The notes under the pieces: model-generated
Told to the model about the DNA's origin: nothing
The model's input: the letters and a program-made list of their open reading frames with translations, nothing else
Database searches by the model: none
In this document: piece by piece, positions 25,849 to 33,539 of the stretch
Layout: every line of letters begins with the position of its first letter
Position numbering within the stretch: the first letter of the stretch is position 1
Assembly (NCBI RefSeq): GCF_001424485.1
Contig: NZ_LMQC01000012.1
Span: forward strand, 519,012 to 583,011
Direction: 5' to 3'
DNA from: Modestobacter sp. Leaf380
Lineage (GTDB): Bacteria; Actinomycetota; Actinomycetes; Mycobacteriales; Geodermatophilaceae
Length of the DNA stretch: 64,000 bases
Translations under genes and position numbers: made by a program

Positions 25849-25877
25849 TTGACGGGCCAGGACGGGGACCCTAGCGT
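25849..25877 (+). promoter_or_regulatory. Promoter of the acyl-CoA dehydrogenase gene
   Basis: -35 TTGACG (25849-25854), 17-base spacer, -10 TAGCGT (25872-25877). Its -35 is only 7 bases from the divergent -35, so both polymerases compete for the same face of DNA. Confidence 0.6.
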
Positions 25878-25920
25878 CGCGGCGATCGTGCGACGGCGCA
25901 CGTGTTCAGGAAGGCTGATC

Positions 25921-27156
25921 ATGACGCAGACCCTCGCGCCCCCCTCCCGCACCGCCGGGGACCTCTACGCGCGGATGGTGGACTTCCTCCGCGACGAGGT
26001 GCTGCCCGCCGAGCCCGAGTACGAGGCCGCCCGGCGCCTGGCCGGCCCCGACGGGCACGACGCGCCGCCGGTCGTCGAGCGGCTCAAGGCCAGCGCCCGC
26101 GCCCAGGGCCTGTGGAACCTGTTCCTGCCGAGCGAGTCCGGGCTGACCCAGCTGGAGTACGCCCCGATCGCGGAGCTGTCGGGCTGGAGCCTGGAGCTGG
26201 CCCCCGAGGCGATCAACTGCGCGGCCCCGGACACCGGCAACATGGAGCTGCTGCACCTGCTGGGCACCACCGAGCAGAAGCAGCAGTGGCTCGAGCCGCT
26301 GCTGGCCGGGGAGATCCGCTCGGCGTTCGCGATGACCGAGCCGGCCGTGGCCAGCAGCGACGCCACCAACATCGAGACCCGCATCGAGCGCGACGGCGAC
26401 GACTACGTCATCAGCGGGCGCAAGTGGTGGACCTCCGGCGTGCTGGACCCGCGCTGCGCCGTCCTGGTGGTCATGGGCAAGACCGACCCGCAGGCCCAGA
26501 AGCACCGCCAGCAGACGATGGTCGTCGTCCCCCGGGACACCCCCGGCGTCGTCGTCGAGCGGGACCTGCCGGTGTTCGGCCAGCACGACCAGCACGGCCA
26601 CGGCGTGGTCCGCTTCGACCGGGTGCGCGTCCCGGTCAGCAGCGTGATCGGCGAGGAGGGCGGCGGGTTCGCCGCCGCCCAGGCCCGGCTGGGCCCCGGA
26701 CGCATCCACCACTGCATGCGCGCCCTGGGTGCCGCCGAGCGGGCGCTGGCGATGATGGTCGCCCGCACCCAGGAGCGGGTCGCCTTCGGCCGGCCGCTGG
26801 CCGAGCAGGGCGTGGTCCAGCAGCAGATCGCCGAGTCCCGGATCGACATCGACCAGGCCCGGCTGATCTGCCACCAGGCCTGCCAGGTCATCGACACCCA
26901 GGGCAACAAGGCCGCCAAGGACCTCATCGCCATCGCCAAGGTCGCCGTCCCCCGCGCGGCCGGGCGGGTCATCGACCGGGCCATCCAGGTGCACGGCGGG
27001 GCCGGCGTGACCGACGTGACCCCGCTGGCCGCGATGTACGGCTGGCACCGGGCGATGCGGCTGTTCGACGGCCCGGACGAGGTGCACCTGCGCTCGCTGG
27101 CGAAGTCCGAGCTGGGCCGGACGCCGGTCGTGCCCGTCCCCTCGATCACGGTCTGA
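25921..27156 (+). CDS. Acyl-CoA dehydrogenase
   Basis: This 411-residue flavoenzyme oxidises an acyl-CoA to the 2-enoyl-CoA. Visible family features are AFAMTEPAVASSDATNIETR (FAD/substrate loop), YVISGRKWWTSGV, the C-terminal QERVAFGRPLAEQGVVQQQIAE, and IQVHGGAGVTDVTPLAAMYG. It is most like the ACAD10/11-type long dehydrogenases that accompany phosphotransferases. ATG 25921 has AGGAAGG 6 bases upstream. Transcribed from a good sigma-70-like promoter divergent from the phosphotransferase; an acyl-CoA synthetase follows after 4 bases. Confidence 0.92.
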   Translation: MTQTLAPPSRTAGDLYARMVDFLRDEVLPAEPEYEAARRLAGPDGHDAPPVVERLKASARAQGLWNLFLPSESGLTQLEYAPIAELSGWSLELAPEAINCAAPDTGNMELLHLLGTTEQKQQWLEPLLAGEIRSAFAMTEPAVASSDATNIETRIERDGDDYVISGRKWWTSGVLDPRCAVLVVMGKTDPQAQKHRQQTMVVVPRDTPGVVVERDLPVFGQHDQHGHGVVRFDRVRVPVSSVIGEEGGGFAAAQARLGPGRIHHCMRALGAAERALAMMVARTQERVAFGRPLAEQGVVQQQIAESRIDIDQARLICHQACQVIDTQGNKAAKDLIAIAKVAVPRAAGRVIDRAIQVHGGAGVTDVTPLAAMYGWHRAMRLFDGPDEVHLRSLAKSELGRTPVVPVPSITV

Positions 27157-27160
27157 CCCG

Positions 27161-28693
27161 GTGTACCCGGGCGCGCACGACCCCGGGCACGCCGCCGTCG
27201 TGATGAGCGACAGCGGCGCGACCCTCACCTACGGCGAGCTGGAGGAGCGGTCGGTCCGGCTGGCCCACGTCCTGTGGGACGCCGGCCTGCGCCCGGGGGA
27301 CGACGTCGCGCTGCTGGCGGACAACTCGCTGCACACCTACGAGGTGTTCTGGGCGGCGATGCGCAGCGGGCTGTACCTGACCGCGATCAACCAGCACCTC
27401 AAGCCCGGGGAGACCAGCTACATCCTGGGCGACTGCGACGCGAAGGCGATCGTGGTGTCGGCGTCCCAGTCCGGGTTGGCGCAGGCCGTCGTCGCCGACA
27501 CCCCGGGCATCGGCCTGCGACTGGCGTTCGAGGGCGCGGTCCCCGGGCACCAGGACTACGAGGCGGCGCTGGCCGCGGCGTCCTCGGTGCCCTTCGCCGA
27601 CCAGCCCCGCGGGCGGGACATGCTCTACAGCTCCGGGACGACGGGGCGGCCCAAGGGCGTGAAGTCCCCGCTGCCCGGGGTGCAGGTGAGCGAGGGCGGC
27701 GAGGCGCTGCTGGGGGTCTTCGGGCCGCTCTACGGTTTCGGGGCGGACACCGTGTACCTCTCCCCCGCCCCGCTGTACCACGCGGCGCCGCTGAGGTTCG
27801 GCGGGATGGTGCACATGGTCGGCGGCACCGTCGTCGTCATGCCCAGGTTCGACGCCGCGGCCGCGCTGGCCGCGATCGAGCGGTACCGGGTCACGCACAG
27901 CCAGTGGGTGCCGACGATGTTCGTCCGGATGCTCAAGCTGGACGAGGCGGAGCGGACCCGGCACGACCTGTCCTCGCACCGGGTGGCCGTGCACGCGGCC
28001 GCACCGATGCCGGTCGACGTCAAGGCGGCGATGATCGAGTGGTGGGGGCCGGTCCTGGCCGAGTACTACGCGGCCACCGAGGCCGTCGGGGTCACCCTGA
28101 TCGACTCCGCCACCTGGCTGCGCAAGCCCGGGTCGGTCGGGAAGGCCGGGCTCGGCGTGCTGCACGTGTGCGCCGACGACGGCACCGAGCTGCCCCCGGG
28201 CGAGGTCGGGCTCGTGTACTTCGAGCGCGAGGTGCTGCCCTTCAGCTACCACAACGACCCGGAGAAGACCGCCCGCGCGCAGCACCCCCAGCACCCCAAC
28301 TGGGGGACGACGGGGGACCTGGGCCGCCTCGACGAGGACGGCTTCCTCTACCTGACCGACCGGCAGGCGTTCATGGTCATCACCGGCGGGGTGAACGTGT
28401 ACCCGCAGGAGATCGAGGACGCCCTCACCCTGCACCCCGACGTCGCGGACCTGGCGGTGATCGGCGTCCCGGACGAGGAGATGGGCGAGGCCGTGCAGGC
28501 CGTCGTCCAGGCCGCGCCGCACGCGACGCCGGGTCCGGAGCTGGAGGCCGAGCTGCTGGGGTACCTGCGCGAGCGGATCGCGCACTTCAAGGTGCCCCGC
28601 GGGGTGCTCTTCGTGGAGGACCTGCCCCGCACGCTGACCGGGAAGCTGCGCAAGCACGAGATCCGGGACCTCTACCTGGCCCGCACCCGCTGA
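27161..28693 (+). CDS. Acyl-CoA synthetase (AMP-forming)
   Basis: This 510-residue ANL ligase has AMP-binding motif DMLYSSGTTGRPKGVKS near residue 150, YYAATEAVGVTL (A5) near 305, TTGDLGRLDEDGFLYLTDR near 385 and the C-terminal catalytic lysine in RTLTGKLRKHE. It begins at GTG 27161, four bases after the dehydrogenase stop, so the pair is an operon: activation of an acid followed by alpha-beta dehydrogenation. Substrate unknown. It is only distantly similar to the other synthetase at 21020-22681. Confidence 0.9.
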   Translation: MYPGAHDPGHAAVVMSDSGATLTYGELEERSVRLAHVLWDAGLRPGDDVALLADNSLHTYEVFWAAMRSGLYLTAINQHLKPGETSYILGDCDAKAIVVSASQSGLAQAVVADTPGIGLRLAFEGAVPGHQDYEAALAAASSVPFADQPRGRDMLYSSGTTGRPKGVKSPLPGVQVSEGGEALLGVFGPLYGFGADTVYLSPAPLYHAAPLRFGGMVHMVGGTVVVMPRFDAAAALAAIERYRVTHSQWVPTMFVRMLKLDEAERTRHDLSSHRVAVHAAAPMPVDVKAAMIEWWGPVLAEYYAATEAVGVTLIDSATWLRKPGSVGKAGLGVLHVCADDGTELPPGEVGLVYFEREVLPFSYHNDPEKTARAQHPQHPNWGTTGDLGRLDEDGFLYLTDRQAFMVITGGVNVYPQEIEDALTLHPDVADLAVIGVPDEEMGEAVQAVVQAAPHATPGPELEAELLGYLRERIAHFKVPRGVLFVEDLPRTLTGKLRKHEIRDLYLARTR

Positions 28694-28772
28694 CCCGACC
28701 ACCCGGAACACGCCGGTTCGGAACACGCCGAGGAGCTGGACAACCACGGTGCGTCATCGACAGGGTGACCGG

Positions 28773-29063
28773 ATGAACGCTCACGGGGCCCACCTGTCCG
28801 CCGGTCACCCCCTGGGTGGCTCGCAGCTGGCCACCACGTGCCTGCGGGCGCTCGCCGACATCGGCCGGCCGGTGCAGCTGCGCGAGCTGCTGGCCCGACT
28901 GAACCCCCGGCCCGCGCAGGGCGACCGGGCTGCCTGGGCGGGCCGGCACGAGGAGCTCCAGGCCGCGGTGGACGAGCTCGCGGCTGCCGGGCTGGTGGTC
29001 GTGCACGGGGGCAGGGTCCAGCTCAGCGGCCGGGCCGACGTGCAGGCCCGCGCCACCGGCTGA
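28773..29063 (+). CDS. Hypothetical small protein, possible winged-helix
   Basis: The 96-residue product (from ATG 28773; an in-frame GTG at 28749 is possible) contains ATTCLRALADIGRPVQLRELLARLN and LQAAVDELAAAGLVVVHGGRVQLS, a helix-helix-wing pattern like MarR- or DtxR-type winged helices. I do not recognise a named family. It stands alone in a ~370-base space between the acyl-CoA operon and the convergent TetR gene, overlapping neither. Confidence 0.55.
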   Translation: MNAHGAHLSAGHPLGGSQLATTCLRALADIGRPVQLRELLARLNPRPAQGDRAAWAGRHEELQAAVDELAAAGLVVVHGGRVQLSGRADVQARATG

Positions 29064-29069
29064 CCGGCC

Positions 29070-29612
29070 TCAGCCGGCCAGGACGAGGGACAGCAGGCGG
29101 GTCAGGTCGGCGGCCACCGGGGTGGTGCCGCCGACCAGGTGCTGCACGAACCAGCCGTCCACCAGCGCGACGGCCGCGGCCACCCGGTCGGGGTCGCTCG
29201 TGTGCGCCCGGGCCAGCCCGGTCAACAGGTCCAGCCACGGGCCGGCGGCCGTGCGCAGCCCGGGACGGCGGGCGGCCAGCAGGTAGAGCTCGTAGCCGGC
29301 CAGCACCTGGTCCCGGTCGGCGGTGAACAGCGCGACCAGCCGGTCGGCCAGCCCACCGGGGTCCGCGCCGCCGGGGACGGCGGGCAGGGCAGCCACCAGC
29401 GCCTCGGTCTGCGCACCCAGCGCGGCGGCGAGCAGCCCCTCGGTGTCGGTGAAGTGGTAGGCCACCGAGCTCTTGGGCACTCCCGCCTCGGCCGCGACCG
29501 ACCGGTGCGAGACGGCGGCCACGCCCTCGCGCGCGATCAACCGGCGGGTCGCGGTGAGCAGCTCCGTGCGGCGGACCAGGCCGCGGGCGACCCGGCCGTC
29601 GGTGTCGCTCAC
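29070..29612 (-). CDS. TetR/AcrR-family repressor
   Basis: This 180-residue regulator has an N-terminal HTH (LIAREGVAAVSHRSVAAEAG, VPKSSVAYHFTDTEGLLAAAL) and an all-helical C-terminal ligand domain. It is the third gene of a unit whose first two genes encode SMR transporters; its start (GTG 29612) overlaps the preceding SMR stop by four bases. It most likely represses that efflux operon and is released by an exported cation or drug. The upstream open frame to 29990 is a shadow. Confidence 0.87.
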   Translation of the reverse strand: MSDTDGRVARGLVRRTELLTATRRLIAREGVAAVSHRSVAAEAGVPKSSVAYHFTDTEGLLAAALGAQTEALVAALPAVPGGADPGGLADRLVALFTADRDQVLAGYELYLLAARRPGLRTAAGPWLDLLTGLARAHTSDPDRVAAAVALVDGWFVQHLVGGTTPVAADLTRLLSLVLAG

Positions 29613-29935
29613 GCGCCGGCGTGCACGACGAGGACACCGGCCACGATCAGCGCGACCCCGGCCAGCTGCCCGCGGGACATCCGGTCGCCGAAGACCGCCG
29701 CCCCGCCCAGGGCCGCCAGCGCGATGCCCGACCCGGACCAGATCCCGTAGCCCACCGCCAGCGGCAGCCCGGCGTCCAGCGCCCGGGCCATCAACGCCAC
29801 GGACGCCCCGATGCCCAGCAGGGTGAGCACGGCGAAGCCGGTCCGGCGGAAGCCCGCCGAGGCACGCAGGGAACCGATGCCGACCACCTGGGCGGCGATG
29901 GCGCCGAGCAGCCAGGCCAGCTGGACGCCGCTCAC
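29609..29935 (-). CDS. SMR-family transporter subunit (second of pair)
   Basis: 108 residues forming four hydrophobic helices (LAWLLGAIAAQVVGIGSL, FAVLTLLGIGASVALMARAL, LAVGYGIWSGSGIALAALGG, LAGVALIVAGVLVVHAGA). The glutamate normally found in helix 1 of EmrE-like proteins (AxxxEVxG) is replaced by Gln (AAQVVG), whereas its partner keeps Glu. Such asymmetry is known in heteromeric SMR pairs. Overlaps both neighbours by four bases. Confidence 0.85.
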   Translation of the reverse strand: MSGVQLAWLLGAIAAQVVGIGSLRASAGFRRTGFAVLTLLGIGASVALMARALDAGLPLAVGYGIWSGSGIALAALGGAAVFGDRMSRGQLAGVALIVAGVLVVHAGA

Positions 29936-30288
29936 GAGGGCTCCCCGGCCGCAGCCGGTCCGGTGGTCTGCACGACGACGACCCCGGCACCCAGCACCAG
30001 CAGCCCGACCAGCTGCACCGCGGTGAGCGGGTCGCCGAAGACGAAGGTGCTGGCCGCGGTGGCGGCCGCCAGCCCGAGACCGGTCAGCGTGGCGTACGCG
30101 ACGCCCAACGTGAGGCCACCGCCGTCCAGGGCGCGGGCGAAGAGCCACAGCGAGACGCCGTACCCCACCAGCGTCCCCAGCGTGGGCAGCGGAGCGGTGA
30201 AGCCCTCGGACACCCGCAGTGCCAGGGTGCCCGCCACCTCGGTCACGACGGCACCCAGCAGCAGCCAGGCCGATCTGCTGGGACGCAT
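29932..30288 (-). CDS. SMR-family transporter subunit (first of pair)
   Basis: 118 residues with the SMR N-terminal signature AWLLLGAVVTEVAGTLAL, holding the proton/substrate-binding Glu, and GYGVSLWLFARAL, YATLTGLGLAAATAAS and LVGLLVLGAGVVVV helices. It should dimerise with the next gene product to export small cations or guanidinium-like compounds. ATG 30288 chosen; ATG 30297, three codons upstream, is equally possible. First gene of an SMR-SMR-tetR operon. Confidence 0.86.
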   Translation of the reverse strand: MRPSRSAWLLLGAVVTEVAGTLALRVSEGFTAPLPTLGTLVGYGVSLWLFARALDGGGLTLGVAYATLTGLGLAAATAASTFVFGDPLTAVQLVGLLVLGAGVVVVQTTGPAAAGEPS

Positions 30289-30400
30289 GTCCCACATCTT
30301 TTCACGTGCTGTTCCGGCAAAGGAACGTGCTGACCCGGCTCGCCCTGGTGCACGGTGGCGGAGCGGCCGGAGGGGTCGCGAGGACCCGAGGAGGCAGACC

Positions 30401-31366
30401 GTGAGAGAGACCGTGGACGTGCTGGTGGTGGGCGGTGGCCCGGCGGGGCTGGCGGGGGCGCTGGCGCTGGGCCGCGCCCGGCGGTCGGTCCTGGTCGTCG
30501 ACGCGGGCCAGCCGCGCAACGCCCCGGCGGCACACGCGCACAACGTGCTGGGCCAGGACGGCAGCTCCCCGCGGGAGATCCTGACGCGCGGCCGCGCCGA
30601 GGTGGGCGAGGTCGGCGTCCGGGTGCAGGACGGGCGGGTCGTCTCCGCCACGGCGCAGCCCGGCGGCGGGTTCGCGGCCCGGTTGGCCGACGGCACCGAG
30701 GTGCACGCCCGCCGCCTGCTCGTCGCCACCGGCGGGGTGGACCAGCTGCCCACCGTGCCCGGGGTGCGCGAGCGCTGGGGCCGGGACGTCGTGCACTGCC
30801 CGTACTGCCACGGCTGGGAGGTCCGCGACCAGGCCGTCGGCGTGCTCGCCACCTCTCCGTTGGCGGTGCACCAGGCCCTGATGTGGCGACAGTGGACCGC
30901 CGACGTCGTGCTCTTCGTGCACGAGCAGCAGCTCCCCGGCGCCGACGAGCTCGAGCAGCTCGCCGCCCGCGGGATCCGGCTGGTCGAGGGCGTCGTGGCG
31001 TCGCTGGAGGTGACCGACGACGCGCTGAGCGGCGTCCGGCTGGTCGGCGGCGAGGTGGTGCCGCGGGCCGTCGTGGTCGCCGCCGGGCCCGTCGTCGCGC
31101 AGGACGACGTCCTGGTCTCCCTCGGCCTGGTCACCGAGGACGTCCTGATGGCCGGGCAGGTGCTGGGCCGGGCCGTACCAGCGTCGGACACCGGCGCGAC
31201 CGCCGTCCCCGGCGTGTGGGTGGCCGGCAACGTCACCGCGGTCAACGCCCAGGTGGTCACCTCGATGGCCGCGGGGCTGTGGGCCGGCGCCCAGGTCAAC
31301 GCCGACCTGATCGGGGAGGACACCCGGCTGGCCGTCGAGGCCGCGCGGGCGGCGCGGGCCGCCTGA
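30401..31366 (+). CDS. Thioredoxin-reductase-like FAD/NAD(P) oxidoreductase
   Basis: This 321-residue flavoprotein has the FAD dinucleotide fold VVGGGPAGLAGALALGRA near residue 8, the redox disulfide CPYC in VVHCPYCHGWE near 130, and the closing FAD motif GVWVAGNVTA near 275. The NADPH-domain GxGxxA motif is weak (VGVLATSPLAVHQAL). It resembles bacillithiol-disulfide or low-MW thioredoxin reductase-like proteins of actinobacteria. GTG start with GAGGAGG 7-12 bases upstream. Divergent from the SMR operon. Confidence 0.85.
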   Translation: MRETVDVLVVGGGPAGLAGALALGRARRSVLVVDAGQPRNAPAAHAHNVLGQDGSSPREILTRGRAEVGEVGVRVQDGRVVSATAQPGGGFAARLADGTEVHARRLLVATGGVDQLPTVPGVRERWGRDVVHCPYCHGWEVRDQAVGVLATSPLAVHQALMWRQWTADVVLFVHEQQLPGADELEQLAARGIRLVEGVVASLEVTDDALSGVRLVGGEVVPRAVVVAAGPVVAQDDVLVSLGLVTEDVLMAGQVLGRAVPASDTGATAVPGVWVAGNVTAVNAQVVTSMAAGLWAGAQVNADLIGEDTRLAVEAARAARAA

Positions 31367-31451
31367 CCGGGCACCCCGCCCGCCCGCGGGGGAGGATCAG
31401 CGGGAGATCGGTCGACCGGCCGGACCCACAGCTCCCAGACCTGGAGTCCCC

Positions 31452-31676
31452 GTGTCCGCCGACCACCGGCTGCCCGTCGTCACCGCCCTCGACCCGTCGC
31501 GGACGGTGCTGACCTCGCTCCCCCGCGGCCGCGACGCGGGCCACCGGCTGCTGTGCGGGTCCTGCGGGGCCGAGCTCGCGCACGCCCGGCGCCCGATGGC
31601 CGCCGACGCCCCCCTGCTCCGGTGCGTCGCCTGCGGTGCGGTCAACGACGCCGCAGCGGTGGCCACCGGAGCCTGA
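31452..31676 (+). CDS. Small zinc-ribbon-like hypothetical protein
   Basis: The 74-residue product has two CxxC pairs, LLCGSCGAEL and LRCVACGAVN, spaced 20 residues, a compact zinc ribbon. The first 30 residues lack features. GTG start. It sits 85 bases after the flavoprotein gene and ends 22 bases before the convergent STAS gene. Function unknown; the ribbon could bind nucleic acid or a protein partner. Confidence 0.55.
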   Translation: MSADHRLPVVTALDPSRTVLTSLPRGRDAGHRLLCGSCGAELAHARRPMAADAPLLRCVACGAVNDAAAVATGA

Positions 31677-31698
31677 CCCCGCGGCCGGGCGGGGCCGG

Positions 31699-32073
31699 TC
31701 AGCCGGCCGGGTCGTCCTCGTGCACGTCGAACAGGGCCAGCAGGCCGGTGATCTGCAGCGGACGGAGGACCACGCGGCTGGTGGTCCACAGCGGGAGCCG
31801 TTCGGAGCGCCCCTGGGCCAGACCGGCCAGCAGCGACAGGCCCGGACTGCCCAGGAAGGTGACCCGGCGGGCGTCCACGGCCTGCACCTCGAGGCCGGCC
31901 GGGCGCTGGGCGGCCCACACCTGGCACAGCTGGGTGTCGACGTCCCCGACCAGCACCAGGACGCCGTCCTCCACCGTGATGGACCCCTGCGGCACCGAGG
32001 TGCCGAAGACCGTCTCGCCGGTCACCGGGGTGGTGAGCCGGGCCGGGTCGCGTTCCTCGGGGCGGACGGACAC
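31699..32073 (-). CDS. STAS-domain protein (anti-anti-sigma-like)
   Basis: This 124-residue protein has a SpoIIAA-like STAS fold: VEDGVLVLVGDVDTQLCQVW, VQAVDARRVTFLGSPGLSLL. The position of the phosphorylatable Ser in the D-S-S/G motif is FLGSPG, so Ser is retained one residue displaced. STAS proteins release sigma factors from anti-sigma kinases. I chose GTG 32073, preceded by AGGAG at 7 bases; the open frame to 32175 lacks support. No anti-sigma partner is next to it. Confidence 0.75.
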   Translation of the reverse strand: MSVRPEERDPARLTTPVTGETVFGTSVPQGSITVEDGVLVLVGDVDTQLCQVWAAQRPAGLEVQAVDARRVTFLGSPGLSLLAGLAQGRSERLPLWTTSRVVLRPLQITGLLALFDVHEDDPAG

Positions 32074-32260
32074 TGCTGCTCCTGGGGTCGTGGGGGCACG
32101 GGGCACCCGGGGTCGGACGACGTTCGACACGACGGCCGCGAACGGATGGGCCGTGCGCCACCGCATCCCGTACAACGCGCCCTACGGTGTAAGCCGCGCT
32201 GATGGGAGAGGTGTACACCGCCGGACGCGCCGCCAAACACACCCGTCGACCCTGGTGTCG

Positions 32261-33097
32261 TCAGCCCGGCGGTCGGGTCCCCACGACGACCGTGGCGCCC
32301 CGCTCGTCGTCGGCCACCACCTCGACGGCGAACCCGCCTGCGGCGACCGCGGCCGCCGTCCCGGCGGCCTGCCGGTCGCTGGTCTCCAGCAGCAGGCGCC
32401 CCCCGGGGGCGACCCAGGCCGCAGCGCCGGCGGCGACCCGGCGGTGCAGGTCCAGGCCGTCGGGACCGCCGTCCAGGGCGACCGGGGGCTCGTGGTCGCG
32501 GGCCTCGGGGGGCATGCCGGCGATGGCGGCCGTGGGCACGTAGGGCGCGTTGACGCAGAGCAGGTCGACCCGGCCGCGCAGGTCGGCCGGCAACGCGTCG
32601 AACAGGTCGCCGGCGACCACCCGCCCGCCGGCGGGCTCGACGTTGCGCCGGGCACAGGCCACCGCGGCGGGGTCCAGGTCGGCGGCGGTGAGCCGGGCCC
32701 CGGGCAGCCCGGCGGCCACCGCCAACCCCACCGCGCCCGAGCCACAGCACAGGTCCACCACGACCGCCCCGGCCCGGCCGCGGGCCACCGCCAGCTCCAC
32801 CAACAGGGCGGTGCGCTGGCGGGGCACGAACACCCCGGGGTCCTGCCGGACCCGCAGGCCGCAGAACGCCACCCAGCCCAGCAGCTGCTCCAGGGGCTCA
32901 CCAGCCACCCGGCGGGCCACCAGCTCCGCCAGCTCGGGCCCCCGCGCCGCGCCGGTCAGCAGCGCCGCCTCGTCCTCGGCGAAGACGCAGCCGGCGGCGC
33001 GCAACCGGGCCACCACCGCCGCGTCCACCGCCTCGTCCACCGCCTCGTCCACCGCCTCGTCCACGGCGTCGACCGGCCCCGCGTGGTCCCCGCTCAC
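32261..33097 (-). CDS. PrmC/HemK-related SAM-dependent methyltransferase
   Basis: The 278-residue protein has motif I VVVDLCCGSGAVGLAVA, an Asp in LTAADLDPAAVACARRN, and CVNAPYVPT where PrmC has NPPY. That matches the actinobacterial subfamily described as protein-glutamine N5-methyltransferase of unknown substrate rather than true PrmC. The N-terminus contains (VDEA)n repeats encoded by a 12-bp tandem repeat. GTG start overlaps the DUF1801 stop (GTGA). Confidence 0.83.
   Translation of the reverse strand: MSGDHAGPVDAVDEAVDEAVDEAVDAAVVARLRAAGCVFAEDEAALLTGAARGPELAELVARRVAGEPLEQLLGWVAFCGLRVRQDPGVFVPRQRTALLVELAVARGRAGAVVVDLCCGSGAVGLAVAAGLPGARLTAADLDPAAVACARRNVEPAGGRVVAGDLFDALPADLRGRVDLLCVNAPYVPTAAIAGMPPEARDHEPPVALDGGPDGLDLHRRVAAGAAAWVAPGGRLLLETSDRQAAGTAAAVAAGGFAVEVVADDERGATVVVGTRPPG
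33017..33064 (-). repeat. 12-bp tandem repeat encoding VDEA units
   Basis: Three identical units CGCCTCGTCCAC (33029-33064) plus one degenerate copy (33017-33028) encode VDEAVDEAVDEA near the methyltransferase N-terminus. Copy number changes would keep frame, making this a potential in-frame length polymorphism. Confidence 0.8.
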
Positions 33098-33483
33098 CCC
33101 GCCGTCCAGGCCGCCGCGAGCGCGACGACGTCGTGCTGCCGCGCGGTCAGGTCCGCGGGGGTCGGGAAGCCGATGACGCCGCGGTCGGGGGTGCGCATGA
33201 CCAGCAGCCCCAGCGGGTCGGCGACCACCGGCGGGGCCTGCTCGCGCGGCCGGACCCCGCAGTGCAGCACGAGCTGGCAGACCTGGCGGGGGTGCAGCCG
33301 GAACGTCACCCGGTCCACGCCGTCCCGGGCGAAGCTCGGCGCGTTCCAGGCCATCCGCTCGGTGAGGCCCGGCACGGCGGCCAGGAACTCCGCACGGAAG
33401 GCCACCACGGCGTCCCGGAAGGGGTCGTCCAGGGCGGCCAGCCAGGCGTCGACCTCGGTCGTCCCGGCCTCGGAGGAAGGCAC
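33094..33483 (-). CDS. DUF1801 domain protein
   Basis: This 129-residue protein shows the DUF1801/YdhG-like pattern: VDAWLAALDDPFRDAVVAFR, then ERMAWNAPSFARDG, VTFRLHPRQVCQLVLHCG and DRGVIGF. The fold is frataxin-like; function unclear. It is translationally coupled to the methyltransferase downstream and divergent from the sigma-like gene, 57 bases away. Confidence 0.8.
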   Translation of the reverse strand: MPSSEAGTTEVDAWLAALDDPFRDAVVAFRAEFLAAVPGLTERMAWNAPSFARDGVDRVTFRLHPRQVCQLVLHCGVRPREQAPPVVADPLGLLVMRTPDRGVIGFPTPADLTARQHDVVALAAAWTAG

Positions 33484-33539
33484 CCGCGCACCCTCGCACG
33501 CGTCGGTGCCTCGCCGGCACCCCGCGGCGGGGGTTCACT

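Noticed and set aside
32211-32253. GTTT-N15-GGTGTA resembling a stress-sigma promoter upstream of the STAS gene
   Set aside because: The -10 does not match GGGTA and it is ~140 bases from the start; chance match.
33017-33064. 12-bp repeats considered as a CRISPR-like array
   Set aside because: No spacers; the units are contiguous, in frame and encode VDEA within a methyltransferase.
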